Notes: generated from the sequence alone by a model not told the origin. DNA of 64,000 nucleotides from Lotus japonicus (GCF_012489685.1 NC_080042.1:74328566-74392565); one strand, 5' to 3'; counted from the stretch's first letter, positions 33,556-45,276 are shown. Numbers and translations are program-made.

Positions 33556-34512
33556 TTTGAAAACAAGCTAGGCCAAAATTTTCTCTGCCTGGTTTCACAA
33601 TTTGCACAGAATCCAATACAAGTTTATTCATAAGCTAAGACTTTCAGTTGCAGCTTCCAACTAGAAGCGATTCTAGAGCATTTCGTCGTGGAACCAAACA
33701 TGTTTTTAGTCTTCTTCTTTTTTTCACTTTTGGTTTTTCTATCTCTGTGGAAGTTAAAAGTAGCAGCCTTTTACTTGTATGGTTGGAAGGTAAATGGCAA
33801 TAACATGTCTTTTGAATATCATTATTTGAGCCTTTAGTTCATAAATTTGGCACTGGTCACTAGTCACTACCTATCTTTGATGATCTTTTTTAAAATGGTG
33901 TTGTCTCAGATTTTTATGTCTAGAAATAAACATCTAAAGAGGCTTAAGACTTATCTATAAACTTTCTGGGTTAATTGTTAATATCAACTTGTTGGACACC
34001 CAGCATGGTCAAAAAATCCATCATGATTGATTCCTCTGCCCATAGAACAATATAGAAAGCCTTCATGACCTCATCTTCCAGCAATAATCAGAGCATTTTG
34101 GGCAGATTAAAGGAAGAAAAAGAGAAGATCATAAAATAAAGAAGATATGAAGGCAACATAATCCTATATATGTATGATATGTGTAAAATAATAGAACTGA
34201 TTATGTCAGGTGGAATTGGATTGGGAGAGTTGGACAAGACACAGAGATAAAAGAGTGTCTGTAGTGGTCATTGGCTGATGATACAAAAGTTGCCATAAAA
34301 AGGAAAACATTTGACAGGCCACCCACTACAATTCTTATCACAAATCTTTTTCTGAGCTACCTTGACTGCATATTATTGGAAAATAACTGAAGCTTTGGTT
34401 TTGATAGGGATCCAACAGAAGTTGTGTATTGTGTTCAATTGCCACTGATGCACTTTATCCCATAGTATGGCTCTTCAATGAAAATTGGGAAAAGAAAAAG
34501 AAAAAAACTAGG
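33556..34512. other. 3' flank of the bZIP gene, no further gene
   Basis: Probable 3' UTR for the first 200-300 bases, then AT-rich sequence up to the TIR element. Nothing else seen. Confidence 0.4.
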
Positions 34513-36176
34513 CTTAAAAGCATTTTGTGCCCCTGATGTATCAAGTTTGAGCAAGTGTCACCCCGTTCTTTTTTCGTCTATGTTTGTACCCTTCATGTTT
34601 TACAAATGTGCACCGTTTGCCCCACCGTCATTCTGCCGTTTAAAAAGGGTGGCGTGGCTGCGTGGCGTGACACGTCATTAAAAGAAAATCAGAACTTGGA
34701 AAAAGGAGGTGGGAGAATTTGAACCCATGACCTTGATTTAGCAAAACACAGACTTTACCAGTTAAGCTACTCAATCAAATGTTGAAATTATGACCAACGT
34801 TTTATTTATAGCATACTTATTCATCAAAATGTAATGAACTTGAACCCAGATAATTCTCATCATTTCATTCCCTTCATCTTCATCCATGAACTTCTTCTTT
34901 ATCCTGATCCACATACAACATTCTCTCCTTCTCCTTCACTCAATAACCGAAAGCAACAACTCCATCCCAAAAACCTCTTTCTTCTCCTAATCTCCATTTT
35001 CATCTTCAAATCAGAGCCCAAACCCATGACCCATAACCAGAAAGAAAAGGAAGATCAAAGAAACCCTTATCCCTGCCAATCATCAACAAACCCAGATACT
35101 GATCAATACCCTTACCCAGCCATTGGAATCACCGTGGCGTCACACACGAAGCCGCGTGACCACCATATTCTTCGTCGGGTCATCTTCACGCTGCCGTGGA
35201 GCCTCCTCGATCTCGCCTTGTACTATTGCTCAATTTCTCTCCTCCTCCCCTTCAGGTCTCAATTTGGTCTCTCTCTCTCTCGTAAACCCACATGATGGTG
35301 GCGAGTTTGCAATGAACGGAGGGTGGAGGCTTCTGAGTTCTGACGATGGGGGTTTCAGTTGTTGGTTATGATAGTGGCTGGGGCGAAGGTTGGTGTGGCT
35401 ATGGATGGTTGGGTTTGTGCGGTTGGAGGTTCTGGGTTCAATTTATTCAGGTGTTGGAGAATGGTTATGGTGATTGGGAATGGTTGTGGTGATTGGGAAT
35501 GTTTTCTGATTTCTGAGATTTTGGGTTGTTGTTCTGGTAGTTTTGGTGGCTGTTGGTGATTATTTTGGGCGAGGTTCTGGGCGATGGAAGAAGGTGGTTC
35601 AATTCGGTGGTGAAGGTTTTCAGGATGCAGGGGAGTTGTGGTTAAAGGATGAGAGGTTTTGTGATGATGAAGGATGAGGTTATGACATGGTACAGCTTTG
35701 TGATTTCCATAGATTAAAGGGAAGAAAACAGTGTTGATTCTCGTAAACCCAACAAGGGTTTTGTTGTTCGAAATCGGAATCAGATGGGGGTACTCGGATT
35801 TTGGGGTGAGAAGCTTCATGGGGTAGTTTGCTGAATTGCTGTGTATAGGTTTAAAGGAGGGTAGATAATATAAATAATATTGTGTTGTTAAATATTACAA
35901 TTATCTATCTAGTTCAGTTGGTTAAGTGTTGTTTTTGACACTTGCATGGCCTGGGTTCGAATCTTACTTGCCCTTTTTTCTCAATTTTCACGTGGCAGGT
36001 AAAAAAAATTAAAAAAAAGCCACATCAGTCCCTTCCGTTAATTTTTTAATGTCAATGTGACGGAGGGGTACTCACTATACCTTTCAGTATCATTGAGGGT
36101 ACAAACATGGACGAAAATAGATAGGGGGTGTCAATTGCACAAACCTGAAACATAAGGGGCAACAAATGCTTTTAAG
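34513..36176. mobile_element. Long-TIR element (MULE-like) with tRNA-like segments in both arms
   Basis: Inverted ends CTTAAAAGCATTTTGTGCC and its near complement at 36156-36176 extend, with gaps, for about 250 bases per arm (shared words include GTGTCACCCC / GACACCCCC and CGTCTATGTTTGTACC / CGTCCATGTTTGTACC). Each arm carries a segment resembling a tRNA (34728-34780 read on minus, 35905-35965 read on plus) with A-box-like GTTNAGT-GGTTAA and B-box-like GGGTTCAAATT / GGGTTCGAATC. The 1-kb interior contains Pro/His/Thr-rich open frames (34834-35295 plus, 35355-35819 minus) without a recognisable domain and no transposase. A-rich flanks hide the target duplication. Confidence 0.6.
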
Positions 36177-36592
36177 GAAAAAAATAAAAAAACTATTAGG
36201 CTCTAATGCAAATATGAGAGTACACAGTGCACAAAAATATCAACTCACTCTTAACATTTTTTTATCTAAGAGTGAGCAACATCTGAACAAGATAACTAAC
36301 ATCCAAAAATTAGGCAGGAATTCTCTGCGAGGTAATAGTTTGGTGATAAAACATGAAAACATAAAAAAAATAAAGAAAGCAAGTAGTGGAAAGTCTGAAT
36401 AGGCTTGGCCTTAGCCACTGTTAGCCCACAAATAAATATATAAATGTATAAAAGTCAGAAGGTAACAAATGATCACCGACAATAATCATCTAACCGAAAA
36501 TGTGATATGCATATAATTTCAACCGACATTCAATATACATACGCAGCGATTACCACTAATTTTCCGATGTTTATAATCACTACAAATGCATA
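36177..36592. other. Short AT-rich spacer between two transposons
   Basis: About 415 bases. The 78-codon plus frame at 36166-36402 is Lys/Asn-rich, starts inside the TIR element and is not considered real. Confidence 0.4.
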
Positions 36593-37874
36593 TCTATATA
36601 TATATGTAAAGGAGACTTGAGCTTTTTTGCATTAAATACATCAAGTAATTCCTACCTCTATATTAAAATACATTAAAAATAAAGAATTTCATTTCCAATA
36701 AATATATTAAATAATAAAATTAAAACTGAATAAATTGTAATGTCAAAAAACTATTGAACTACCAACATTAAATAATATATTTATAAACTTATTTATCTTC
36801 ATTTCCTATACATTTAATTAAAATCTAAAATAAATTTCTATATGTAGTTAAAATATTAATTATTGACCTCAAGTTGAGAAAATAATTAAATTTATATAGA
36901 GTAATATATTTTATATAAAATAAATATATAAAATATCATAATTAGTAAATGATTAAATTCTTTTCGTAAAGATATACTTAGAATTTTTTTAATAGTTACA
37001 TGTGTTGTTTAATATTGACTATAATGTTGTTTTGTTTTATTTTACATACATAAAAAATTTATATAGTATAATTATTTAAGTAATTTAGAATAGTCTTTTA
37101 TATACATTAAAAGTGTATAGAGTATACACAAGATGATATTTTTAGAATAAACTTTTATTAAATAATATCTTTATATGGAAAACTTTATTTATACTTAAAA
37201 TTAATTAATTTTATTAATGAAAAATTAAGAAAAATAGTTTTAAAATTCAAAAATGCCGCTATAATTTATTAATAAATAATTTATAATTTTTTTTAAATTA
37301 ACATTATTAAGTATGACGTGTGTGTGTTTTTTAAAGAAATTTATTTAAATATAATTTTTGGATCTATTATATATTAGTAAAAAAATCAACTTAAAAAAGA
37401 CGCATAACAGAGAAAAAAATTACAGATAAAAAAATTTACTAAATAATATTTTCGACTATTAAAACTATAATTTATTGTAATTATCAAAGTTAAAGTTAAT
37501 TAATTGCTGATAAAACGTATAAGAAAATGTTCTTATAATTTATTTGGTGATATTAAAACTTAATAATGAATTTAAAATATTTTAAATTCACTTCATAATT
37601 TATTGTATGATTAAATATATACATTTCTAAATTGTTAAAATCATTTCAATGCTAATTATTAAATTTGAATAGTATTACTTATTTACACAAAGAAAACTCT
37701 AATACTCATTATAAAATGTTTTAACACAATTATTTTATTTTATTATAATTTATAAGTAAAAAATATTTAATATCTATTTCTTATTTTTATTTAAACTATC
37801 ATAATTTTTATATAATGTTGATAAATATTCTAATTAAAACCAATACCCGTGCAACGCACGGGTTTTATATCTAG
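36593..37874. mobile_element. Complete non-autonomous Helitron
   Basis: A 1,282-bp element with a TC start (TCTATATATATATGTAAAGG) after host A at 36592 and a CTAG end at 37871-37874 before host T at 37875, i.e. inserted between A and T as Helitrons do. The 3' hairpin is CCCGTGC-AA-CGCACGGG (about 37846-37863), about 10 bases before CTAG. The interior is extremely AT-rich and has no Rep/helicase. The hairpin is nearly the same as that of the Helitron at 1-1063, so both may use the same transposase. Confidence 0.8.
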
Positions 37875-38653
37875 TGTATAATGGATATCTCACTCTAAAA
37901 TTGTATGTCTACACATCATCACTTAAATTGAGTTTAAATTTGAATGTTAAATAGTAACTAGAAGATAATAAAATGAAATTATATTTATATGGATATTTCA
38001 CAATAGAATTTATTTTATTCATTTGAAAGAATTTTTCACCACTAAATATGTAGATTAACTGACATAGTATTATTATTTTTTTTACTGAAAGCTCATAACA
38101 TATATTAATCTGAAAGCTCATGCTCTTTTTGTAGACATAGTATTATTCTAACTTATGTTAAATACTTGGTAGAATGAATTTTATCGTCCATAAAGGTCTT
38201 ATTCGACTTAAACAAGATTATCTCAATGGATAATAGTTGTGGTTTAAAAAAACTTGAAAGGAAGAATTTTCACAAATCAAAATAAGATTATACTTATTTG
38301 GTATTTTTATGATTGAAAAAATGAAAAATAGATGGGAGTATGGTGGAATGAAGGCTTCATTGCCTTTTTTATCCTCCTACTATTGAAGCTCTGTGAAGTA
38401 GGTCCTCATATTTTAAAACGACCGATTTAGGTGTCTCACTTTGTTTGGCGTTGCACTTTGAATCATTTTGTCAAAAACTAACAATTTTGCTTGTGTCACT
38501 AGAGGAGTGACGTGACATGCAATGACTAGAATATGCCGTATCTATGCGACCCTTAATTGCACATACAACATTCTACATGACATATACATAAACCTCCTAG
38601 TCTTAGGGTTGAAAATATCTTAACCGAGCAAGGCCAAGGTTAATCTTTCTCCG
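37875..38653. other. Spacer before the Ty3/gypsy element
   Basis: AT-rich. A 70-codon minus frame (37909-38121) is a chance ORF. No gene seen. Confidence 0.4.
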
Positions 38654-38658
38654 ACCTT

Positions 38659-38883
38659 GGTCTGGTATGGGCTGATCAATATGTATATTACTTAGGCTGA
38701 CCGAATCATGTATTAAATGGGTCGGGTAACCCATGATCCAGCCGGATCAAAACCCAACTATAAATAAAGAAGGACCGCCCAAGCGGCAGGGATCCTATCA
38801 TTTTCACGCATTTTACTCACTTTGTTTACTCTCGCTTGCTCTCGATATTGGTTAGCCTTAGTCTGCGGTTCCATACCGGAACA
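38659..38883 (+). repeat. 5' LTR of the Tat element
   Basis: Starts TGGTCTGGTATGGGCTGAT, ends CATACCGGAACA, and contains a TATA-like CTATAAATAAAG (about 38758) as promoter. Relative to the 3' LTR, two of three substitutions are C/T or G/A changes in CG or CHG context. Confidence 0.95.
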
Positions 38884-38884
38884 T

Positions 38885-38902
38885 TGGCGCCCACCGTGGG
38901 GC
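38885..38902 (+). other. Primer binding site for tRNA-Lys
   Basis: TGGCGCCCACCGTGGGGC, one base after the LTR, is complementary to the 3' end (T arm to CCA) of plant tRNA-Lys(CUU). Confidence 0.75.
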
Positions 38903-38938
38903 CCAAGGATACTTTCCTAGGCTTCGTTTTTCATCACG

Positions 38939-41900
38939 ATGGTGACTCGATCCGGGGCGAACGGAGAGAGGAATCATGTTCAACAAAATGATGTTCCTCC
39001 CGATGTTCTTCAGCGGATCATGGACGATCTCAATGAACTTCGTCAACATAATCAGCAGTTGCAAAATCAACTTACTGATCTTAATCAGACTCAGGGTTTA
39101 CGAGAGGGCGATCGAAGAATGGCTGAGACGGTGGTGGACTTTCAACCTTTCACAGAGGAAATAGCGAACACTGTCGTCCCAGACAATTTGAAGACGTTGA
39201 AGCTTGATTCTTACTATGGCGATTCAGATCCAAAGGACCATTTGGTGTATTTCAACACGAAAATGGTCATTGTAGGCGCATCAGACGCGTTGAAGTGCAA
39301 AATGTTACCGTCAACTTTTAAGAAATCGGCGATGATTTGGTTTACAACTCTACCGTCAAGGTCAATCGTCAATTTCACAGAGTTATCTACAAAATTCTTG
39401 TCTCAGTTTTCTACCATTCGTGCACAAAAAGTGACTCCGGCGACATTATTCAACATTCGGCAGGGAGTAAATGAGACTTTGCAATCTTATATGGGGCGTT
39501 TCAATCAACTATCTGTTCATTTGGAGGATAAGATGTCAGAAATTTGCATTGCAGCCTTTAAATTGGGTTTGAGGCCGGGCGGTCTAAACGGTAATTTAAG
39601 CAGGAAACCGGTGGAAACAATGGTGCACCTACGCGAAAGGGTTCAAGGATACATTAGAGAGGAGCAAAGTGATCGGATCAAGAATAACCGCCCAAATGCG
39701 GTGGTAACTGGACAGAAACAGCAGTTCGAGGCGAGAAAAGGAGCGGTTACAGATCAATATTCGAATGGATGGACCGAACGTGGCAACGCAGGGTATAATA
39801 ATCGTAACCGTTATGACGGCCGATTAGATAACCGTTCTAATTTCAAAAATCGTGCTCAACCGTATGGAGTGCGTGGGCCAGGACATTCGATGACGTGGAC
39901 TCGGAACCAAAATGACCGTGCAGTACCTTTGGCGGTTAATTTGACTGAAGCTTTGCACACGTGTTTGGAGGCGAATGTTATTCGTTTTCCACGGCAGCCA
40001 AAGCCGTCAACGGGTTACGTGGATAAGAAGAAGTTGTGCGAGTATCATAGGATTTCAGGGCATAATACTGATGACTGTTTTATTTTGAAGAAGGAGATTG
40101 ATAAATTGATAAAGGCTGGGTATATGAAGCAGCTTGAGGGGCGAAGCAATTCAGATGAAGCAGGAACTTCAACAAGACGAACCGAAGATGGAAAAGAGAT
40201 TGAGGGCGATGGTCAAGATAGACAGTCAGATGGAAAAGCAAAGGGGCGAATTCATTCTATTTTTGGTGGATTTCGTGGCGGAGGAATGACTAATTCAGCT
40301 CGTAAGAGGTACGTTCACTCCATTAATGCTGTTTACTCTAACGATTGGGGAAGTTGGGCAACCAATCAACCCGATATAACGTTTACTGTGCGAGATTTTG
40401 AGGGAGTACAGCCTCACGAAGACGATCCAATTGTTGTAATGCTGAGGATTGCTGATTATGAAATTGAGAGGGTACTTCTGGATCAAGGAAGCTCGGCGGA
40501 TTTGATTTATGGTGACGCTTTTGAAAAATTGGGGCTAAATGAATCTGATTTGTTGCCTTATGATGGTTCTTTAGTGGGTTTTTCTGGAGAAAAAGTATTT
40601 GTTCGAGGATATGTGGAATTGAAGACTGTCTTTGGAGAAGGGAAGAATGCGGAGGCATTTGCTATTAAGTTTTTGGTAGTAAAGTGTACTTCACCGTACA
40701 ATGTACTCATTGGGAGGCCATCACTAAACAGATTGGGGGCGATCATTTCTACAAGACATTTAACGGCGAAGTATCCATTGAGCAAAGGAGGAGTTGGAAT
40801 TTTAAAGGCTGATCAAATGGTTGCTCGAAAGTGTTATTCAGAAAGTTTTAAGCAGTATGGGCACATGGGTAAGAAAGCAGTGAAAGAGGGGCATCGAGTC
40901 TATGAGGTGGATTTAGAACAGTCAGAAATTATTTTGGATCCTCGAGAAGGATTCAGTGAGCACAAGATGAAATCAGAAGAGGAAACTAAGGCGATCCAAA
41001 TTGGTGAGCGAAACTTGAAAGTTGGTGTCAATTTAACTACAAGTCAGGAAAACAGGTTGGTAAAATTGTTATCTGAGAATATGGATTTGTTCGCATGGAG
41101 TGCAAGAGATTTACCAGGAATCGATTCGGAATTTATATGTCACAAATTGGCTTTAAATCCTGGGGCGAAACCTATTGTTCAGTTTAAAAGAAAGATGGGC
41201 GAAGAAAAGGCAGAGGCTGTAAAGGTGGAAACAAATAAGTTACTGGAAGCTGGATTCATTAGGGAAGTAAAGTATTCAACTTGGTTGGCGAATGTTGTTA
41301 TGGTGAAGAAGGCTAATGGCAAGTGGCGAATGTGCACAGATTATACAGATTTGAACAAGCACTGTCCTAAGGATTCTTATCCTTTACCGAATATTGATAA
41401 GCTTGTGGATAGGGCATCTGGATTCGGAATGCTTAGCCTCATGGATGCATACTCAGGGTATCATCAAATAAGAATGTATCAGCCTGACGAGGAGAAAACA
41501 GCTTTCATGACAAATCAGGCGAACTATTGCTATCAGACTATGCCGTTTGGGCTGAAGAATGCGGGAGCAACATACCAAAGGTTGATGGATAAGGTGTTTG
41601 ACAAGCAGGTGGGGCGGAACATGGAGATTTATGTAGACGACATGGTGGTCAAGTCAGAGGAAATGGTGGCGCATTGTTCTGATCTTGAAGAAGCTTTTGG
41701 TGAACTAAGAAAGCATAACATGAGACTTAATCCGGAAAAGTGTTCGTTTGGAATTCAAAGCGGAAAGTTTTTGGGTTTCATGATCACAAGGAGAGGAATT
41801 GAGGCGAACCCTGATAAGTGTAAGGCGATACTCGATATGCAGAGTCCAACCTCAGTTAAAGATGTGCAGAAGTTAACAGGAAGAATAGCAGCTTTGTCCA

Positions 41901-44158
41901 GGTTTCTTCCGTGTTCTGGGGAAAAATCAGCACCATTTTTTCAATGCTTAAGGAAGAACAAAACTTTTCAGTGGACTGAAGAATGTGAGAGGGCATTCCA
42001 AAGTTTGAAGGATCATTTATCCAAGCCACCAAATTTAGCCAAACCAGTTCCAGGTATTTCATTATCAATGTTTATTTCCATCTCTGATAATGCAGTTAGT
42101 TCAGTTTTGTTGCAAGAAAATAAGGATGATATGAGGATCATATATTTTGTGAGTCATGCTCTTCAAGGAGCTGAAGTTAGATACCAAAAAATTGAAAAGG
42201 CTGCATTAGCTCTAATCATATCCGCCAGGAAATTAAGACCTTATTTTCAAGGCTTTCTAATTGTGGTAAAAACAGATTTGCCACTTCGCCAAGTTTTGCA
42301 AAAGCCTGATCTGGCTGGAAGAATGGTTTCCTGGGCTGTTGAATTGTCAGAATTTGAGATCACTTTTGACAGGAAAGGTCTGGTTAAAGCACAGGTATTG
42401 GTGGATTTTGTTAATGAAATGTCTTCCAGTGAGAAAAATATGGAAGTTGGCGAATGGAGTTTGTCTGTAGATGGTTCGTCTAATGTCAAGGGAAGTGGAG
42501 CTGGAATAATCTTAGAAGGACCAGGTGGCGTGACAGTTGAGCAGTCACTCAAGTTTGACTTTAAAGCAAGCAATAATCAGGCAGAGTATGAAGCTATAAT
42601 TGCAGGTTTGAAGTTGGCGATCGAGATGGGGGTCAAGAGCATAATGATTAAAACAGATTCTCAGGTAGTTTCCAGGCAAATTCAGGGTGAATATCAGGCG
42701 AGGGACGCACAGCTGGCTAAGTATTTATTGAAAGCTCAGGGATTGATAAAGCAGATAGGCACAGTGCAGGTCAATTATGTTCCGTGGGAGGAGAATACAA
42801 GGGCAGATATTCTATCAAAGTTAGCAAGCACCAAGAAGCCGGGAAATAATAAGTCAGTCATCCAGGAAGTTTTAAGCAGCCCAAGTATCGAAGAAGATGA
42901 GACAATGATGGTGTTAACTTTAGCGAATTCAGATTGGATGGGGCGTATCAAACAGTGTTTGGAGGCAGAAGGCTCTGATGTGTTGACATTCTCTAAGGAT
43001 CAAATTCGCGAGGCAAGTCGTTACACATTGTTGGGCGATCAATTGTACAGAAGAGGGATTGGAGTTCCTTTATTGAGATTTGTCTCTAAGGATGAGGCGG
43101 AAAGAATCATGTTTGAAGTTCACGAAGGTGTGTGTGCAAGTCATGTAGGGGGAAGATCTTTGGCGGCGAAAGTGCTCAGAGCAGGGTTCTATTGGCCAAC
43201 TTTACGAGGGGATTGTATGGAATATGTGAAGAAGTGTGGTAAATGTCAAATTTATGCAGATTTACATAAGGCGCCGCCTGAGACTCTTAGCTCAATGAGT
43301 TCATCGTGGCCATTTGCAATGTGGGGAGTAGATATTCTGGGACCGTTCACTCCAGCAGGTTCTCAAATCAGATTTATTTTGGTGGCGGTGGACTATTTCA
43401 CTAAGTGGATTGAGGCGGAATCAATGGCGAAAATAACAGCAGAAAAAGTCAAAAAGTTTTATTGGAGAAAATTGGTTTGCAGATTTGGCGTTCCAGCAAC
43501 TATTGTCTCAGACAATGGAACACAGTTTACAAGCAGGAGTGTGAAGGATTTTTGTGCAGGAATGGGAATTGAGATGCGTTTCGCCTCAGTTGAGCACCCT
43601 CAGACAAATGGACAAGTGGAGTCAGCGAATAAAGTCATTCTCAATGGAATTAGGAAGCGTCTAGGCGAAGCTAATGGATTATGGGCTGAAGAGTTGATCA
43701 CGGTCATTTGGGCGTACAATACTACTCCTCAATCAACCACTGGCGAATCACCTTTTAAGTTGACTTACGGGGTAGATGCAATGATACCAGCAGAATTACA
43801 AGATGTAACTTTCAGGGTGGCAACTTATAATGAAGAGCAGAACGACATGAATAGAGTGGTTGATCTCAATTTAGCAGAGGAAACGCAAGCAGAGGTTCGT
43901 TTGAGGCAGGCAATGGTAAAACAAAGGTCGGAAAGGCGATACAATTCTAGAGTGGTTCCGAGGCAAATGAAAGTTGGTGATTTGGTTCTGCGTAGGAAGG
44001 CAAAGGGGCCTGATGATTCGAAGTTATCACCTAATTGGGAAGGACCTTACAGGATTCTGCGAGAGCTTGGTCAAGGGGCGTATCATTTGGAGGAGTTATC
44101 GGGGCGAAGGGTCCTAAGGGCTTGGAATGCACAGCATCTCCGTTATTATTACAGTTGA
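38939..44158 (+). CDS. Intact Gag-Pol polyprotein of the Tat element
   Basis: One 1,739-aa frame without stops. Order: Gag (retrotransposon gag domain about 125-240), a CxxxH-x4-H-x4-C zinc-like knuckle at about 365, aspartic protease with LDQGSSADLIY at about 508 (D-Q-G replaces the usual D-T/S-G, as often in Tat), reverse transcriptase (about 740-960) with LMDAYSGYHQI and YVDDMVVKS, retroviral-type RNase H (about 1040-1130), then a second archaeal-type RNase H (about 1170-1300) beginning SVDGSSNVKGSGAGI and containing SNNQAEYEAI. Integrase follows with an HHCC finger (about 1393-1430), D at WGVDILG, D at SDNGTQF and E at QVESANK, and a GPY/F-like end. No chromodomain. All catalytic residues are present, so the copy may be autonomous. 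Confidence 0.95.
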   Translation: MVTRSGANGERNHVQQNDVPPDVLQRIMDDLNELRQHNQQLQNQLTDLNQTQGLREGDRRMAETVVDFQPFTEEIANTVVPDNLKTLKLDSYYGDSDPKDHLVYFNTKMVIVGASDALKCKMLPSTFKKSAMIWFTTLPSRSIVNFTELSTKFLSQFSTIRAQKVTPATLFNIRQGVNETLQSYMGRFNQLSVHLEDKMSEICIAAFKLGLRPGGLNGNLSRKPVETMVHLRERVQGYIREEQSDRIKNNRPNAVVTGQKQQFEARKGAVTDQYSNGWTERGNAGYNNRNRYDGRLDNRSNFKNRAQPYGVRGPGHSMTWTRNQNDRAVPLAVNLTEALHTCLEANVIRFPRQPKPSTGYVDKKKLCEYHRISGHNTDDCFILKKEIDKLIKAGYMKQLEGRSNSDEAGTSTRRTEDGKEIEGDGQDRQSDGKAKGRIHSIFGGFRGGGMTNSARKRYVHSINAVYSNDWGSWATNQPDITFTVRDFEGVQPHEDDPIVVMLRIADYEIERVLLDQGSSADLIYGDAFEKLGLNESDLLPYDGSLVGFSGEKVFVRGYVELKTVFGEGKNAEAFAIKFLVVKCTSPYNVLIGRPSLNRLGAIISTRHLTAKYPLSKGGVGILKADQMVARKCYSESFKQYGHMGKKAVKEGHRVYEVDLEQSEIILDPREGFSEHKMKSEEETKAIQIGERNLKVGVNLTTSQENRLVKLLSENMDLFAWSARDLPGIDSEFICHKLALNPGAKPIVQFKRKMGEEKAEAVKVETNKLLEAGFIREVKYSTWLANVVMVKKANGKWRMCTDYTDLNKHCPKDSYPLPNIDKLVDRASGFGMLSLMDAYSGYHQIRMYQPDEEKTAFMTNQANYCYQTMPFGLKNAGATYQRLMDKVFDKQVGRNMEIYVDDMVVKSEEMVAHCSDLEEAFGELRKHNMRLNPEKCSFGIQSGKFLGFMITRRGIEANPDKCKAILDMQSPTSVKDVQKLTGRIAALSRFLPCSGEKSAPFFQCLRKNKTFQWTEECERAFQSLKDHLSKPPNLAKPVPGISLSMFISISDNAVSSVLLQENKDDMRIIYFVSHALQGAEVRYQKIEKAALALIISARKLRPYFQGFLIVVKTDLPLRQVLQKPDLAGRMVSWAVELSEFEITFDRKGLVKAQVLVDFVNEMSSSEKNMEVGEWSLSVDGSSNVKGSGAGIILEGPGGVTVEQSLKFDFKASNNQAEYEAIIAGLKLAIEMGVKSIMIKTDSQVVSRQIQGEYQARDAQLAKYLLKAQGLIKQIGTVQVNYVPWEENTRADILSKLASTKKPGNNKSVIQEVLSSPSIEEDETMMVLTLANSDWMGRIKQCLEAEGSDVLTFSKDQIREASRYTLLGDQLYRRGIGVPLLRFVSKDEAERIMFEVHEGVCASHVGGRSLAAKVLRAGFYWPTLRGDCMEYVKKCGKCQIYADLHKAPPETLSSMSSSWPFAMWGVDILGPFTPAGSQIRFILVAVDYFTKWIEAESMAKITAEKVKKFYWRKLVCRFGVPATIVSDNGTQFTSRSVKDFCAGMGIEMRFASVEHPQTNGQVESANKVILNGIRKRLGEANGLWAEELITVIWAYNTTPQSTTGESPFKLTYGVDAMIPAELQDVTFRVATYNEEQNDMNRVVDLNLAEETQAEVRLRQAMVKQRSERRYNSRVVPRQMKVGDLVLRRKAKGPDDSKLSPNWEGPYRILRELGQGAYHLEELSGRRVLRAWNAQHLRYYYS

Positions 44159-44319
44159 AGTGCAGGGTGGTTCGTTCGGTTTGTTTTGTGTTGTACAGTT
44201 TGTTTCAGTGTATGTTTGTCCAAGACTGTGTTTCGTTGTTTCAGTTTGTGTGTGTTGAAGTCTACGTTTGTTGGTTGTATCGTTTAAGACTATGTTTGTT
44301 GTGTAAGACTAGATTTGAT

Positions 44320-44433
44320 GCACTCTTTTCTCTACCCCAGGCGGGAGAGTTTTTAACGAGGCATCAATTATTAATGAATAACAGGTGTGCACTCTTTTCT
44401 CTACCCCAGGCGGGAGAGTTTTTAACGAGGCAT
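44320..44433 (+). repeat. 45-bp repeat pair after pol
   Basis: Two identical or near-identical 45-bp units (44320-44364 and 44389-44433) contain TCTCTACCCCAGGCGGGAG and GTTTTTAACGAGGCAT, separated by 24 bases. The AACGAGGC wording after pol is common in plant gypsy elements. Purpose unknown. Confidence 0.75.
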
Positions 44434-45276
44434 AACCTTTTTTAAAATGATCAAGGGCTTATCATTTTACTTATTTCTTTTACCCATAGCGGAAACTTAT
44501 CAACTAAGGTCTATCAATTGGGCGACGTCAGACAATTGAGAAAAAAGTAAGTCTCTTAAAACAAGAGCATCCGGCCACGAATTCATAAGCACAGTCTTAA
44601 ATTGGATTTAAGCTTGTCCAAACTAAGCACAAGTCTCCACGCGAGCATACTAATGAAATTAAATATGTTGACTTTGATTTCCATGAATAATAACTATGTC
44701 AAAAATGAAAATTTGACTAAGTTATATACACAAAGGCCTTATGATTCCAAAGTAGTTGATTAAGTTTAAATTTTATAACATTTAAAGAGATCTATTCAAG
44801 AGTATTTTACTATGTACAGTAAAATGTGAGAGTAACGAGTTCAATTAAATGACGAAGGCGGACCGATTCGGGTGAAAGGTTAGTAAACGTTATTTATGTT
44901 AAGTTATATTTTGAAGTTATATGATAACTTGAATAACTAGGTAAAGTTATGCTTATATTTTTTGAGTCATATGATAATCCAGGTGACTAAGTAAGGATAT
45001 GCTTAGTTATAGAATTAGTTATTGTGATAGTTGTTTGGGTGAGTAAGGGATAGTGTTATTATAGAAGTTATGACAATTTCAGAAGTTATTATAGTTGATT
45101 GGGCGAAACAATTAGATAGAAGGCACTCATGTGAATACTGAAGAAAATTTCATTATGATAAAGGAAATTGTTACATAAGGTAAGGAGCGTTGAGTAATTT
45201 AAAGCAAAAGAGGCCTGTAGCCTTTTACATTGTCGGTTGAAAGAGAAGGGGCTAACAAACTCAGAGCCTAGATCAT
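44434..45276. other. Non-coding 3' region of the Tat element
   Basis: Between pol and the end of the antisense gene. AT-rich, with GTTAT-containing near-repeats (44900-45090). It should hold the antisense gene's polyadenylation signal, not identified. Confidence 0.5.

Noticed and set aside
34728..34780. tRNA gene in the left arm of the long-TIR element
   Set aside because: The acceptor and anticodon stems do not pair. Only box-like words are kept, so it is tRNA-like at best.
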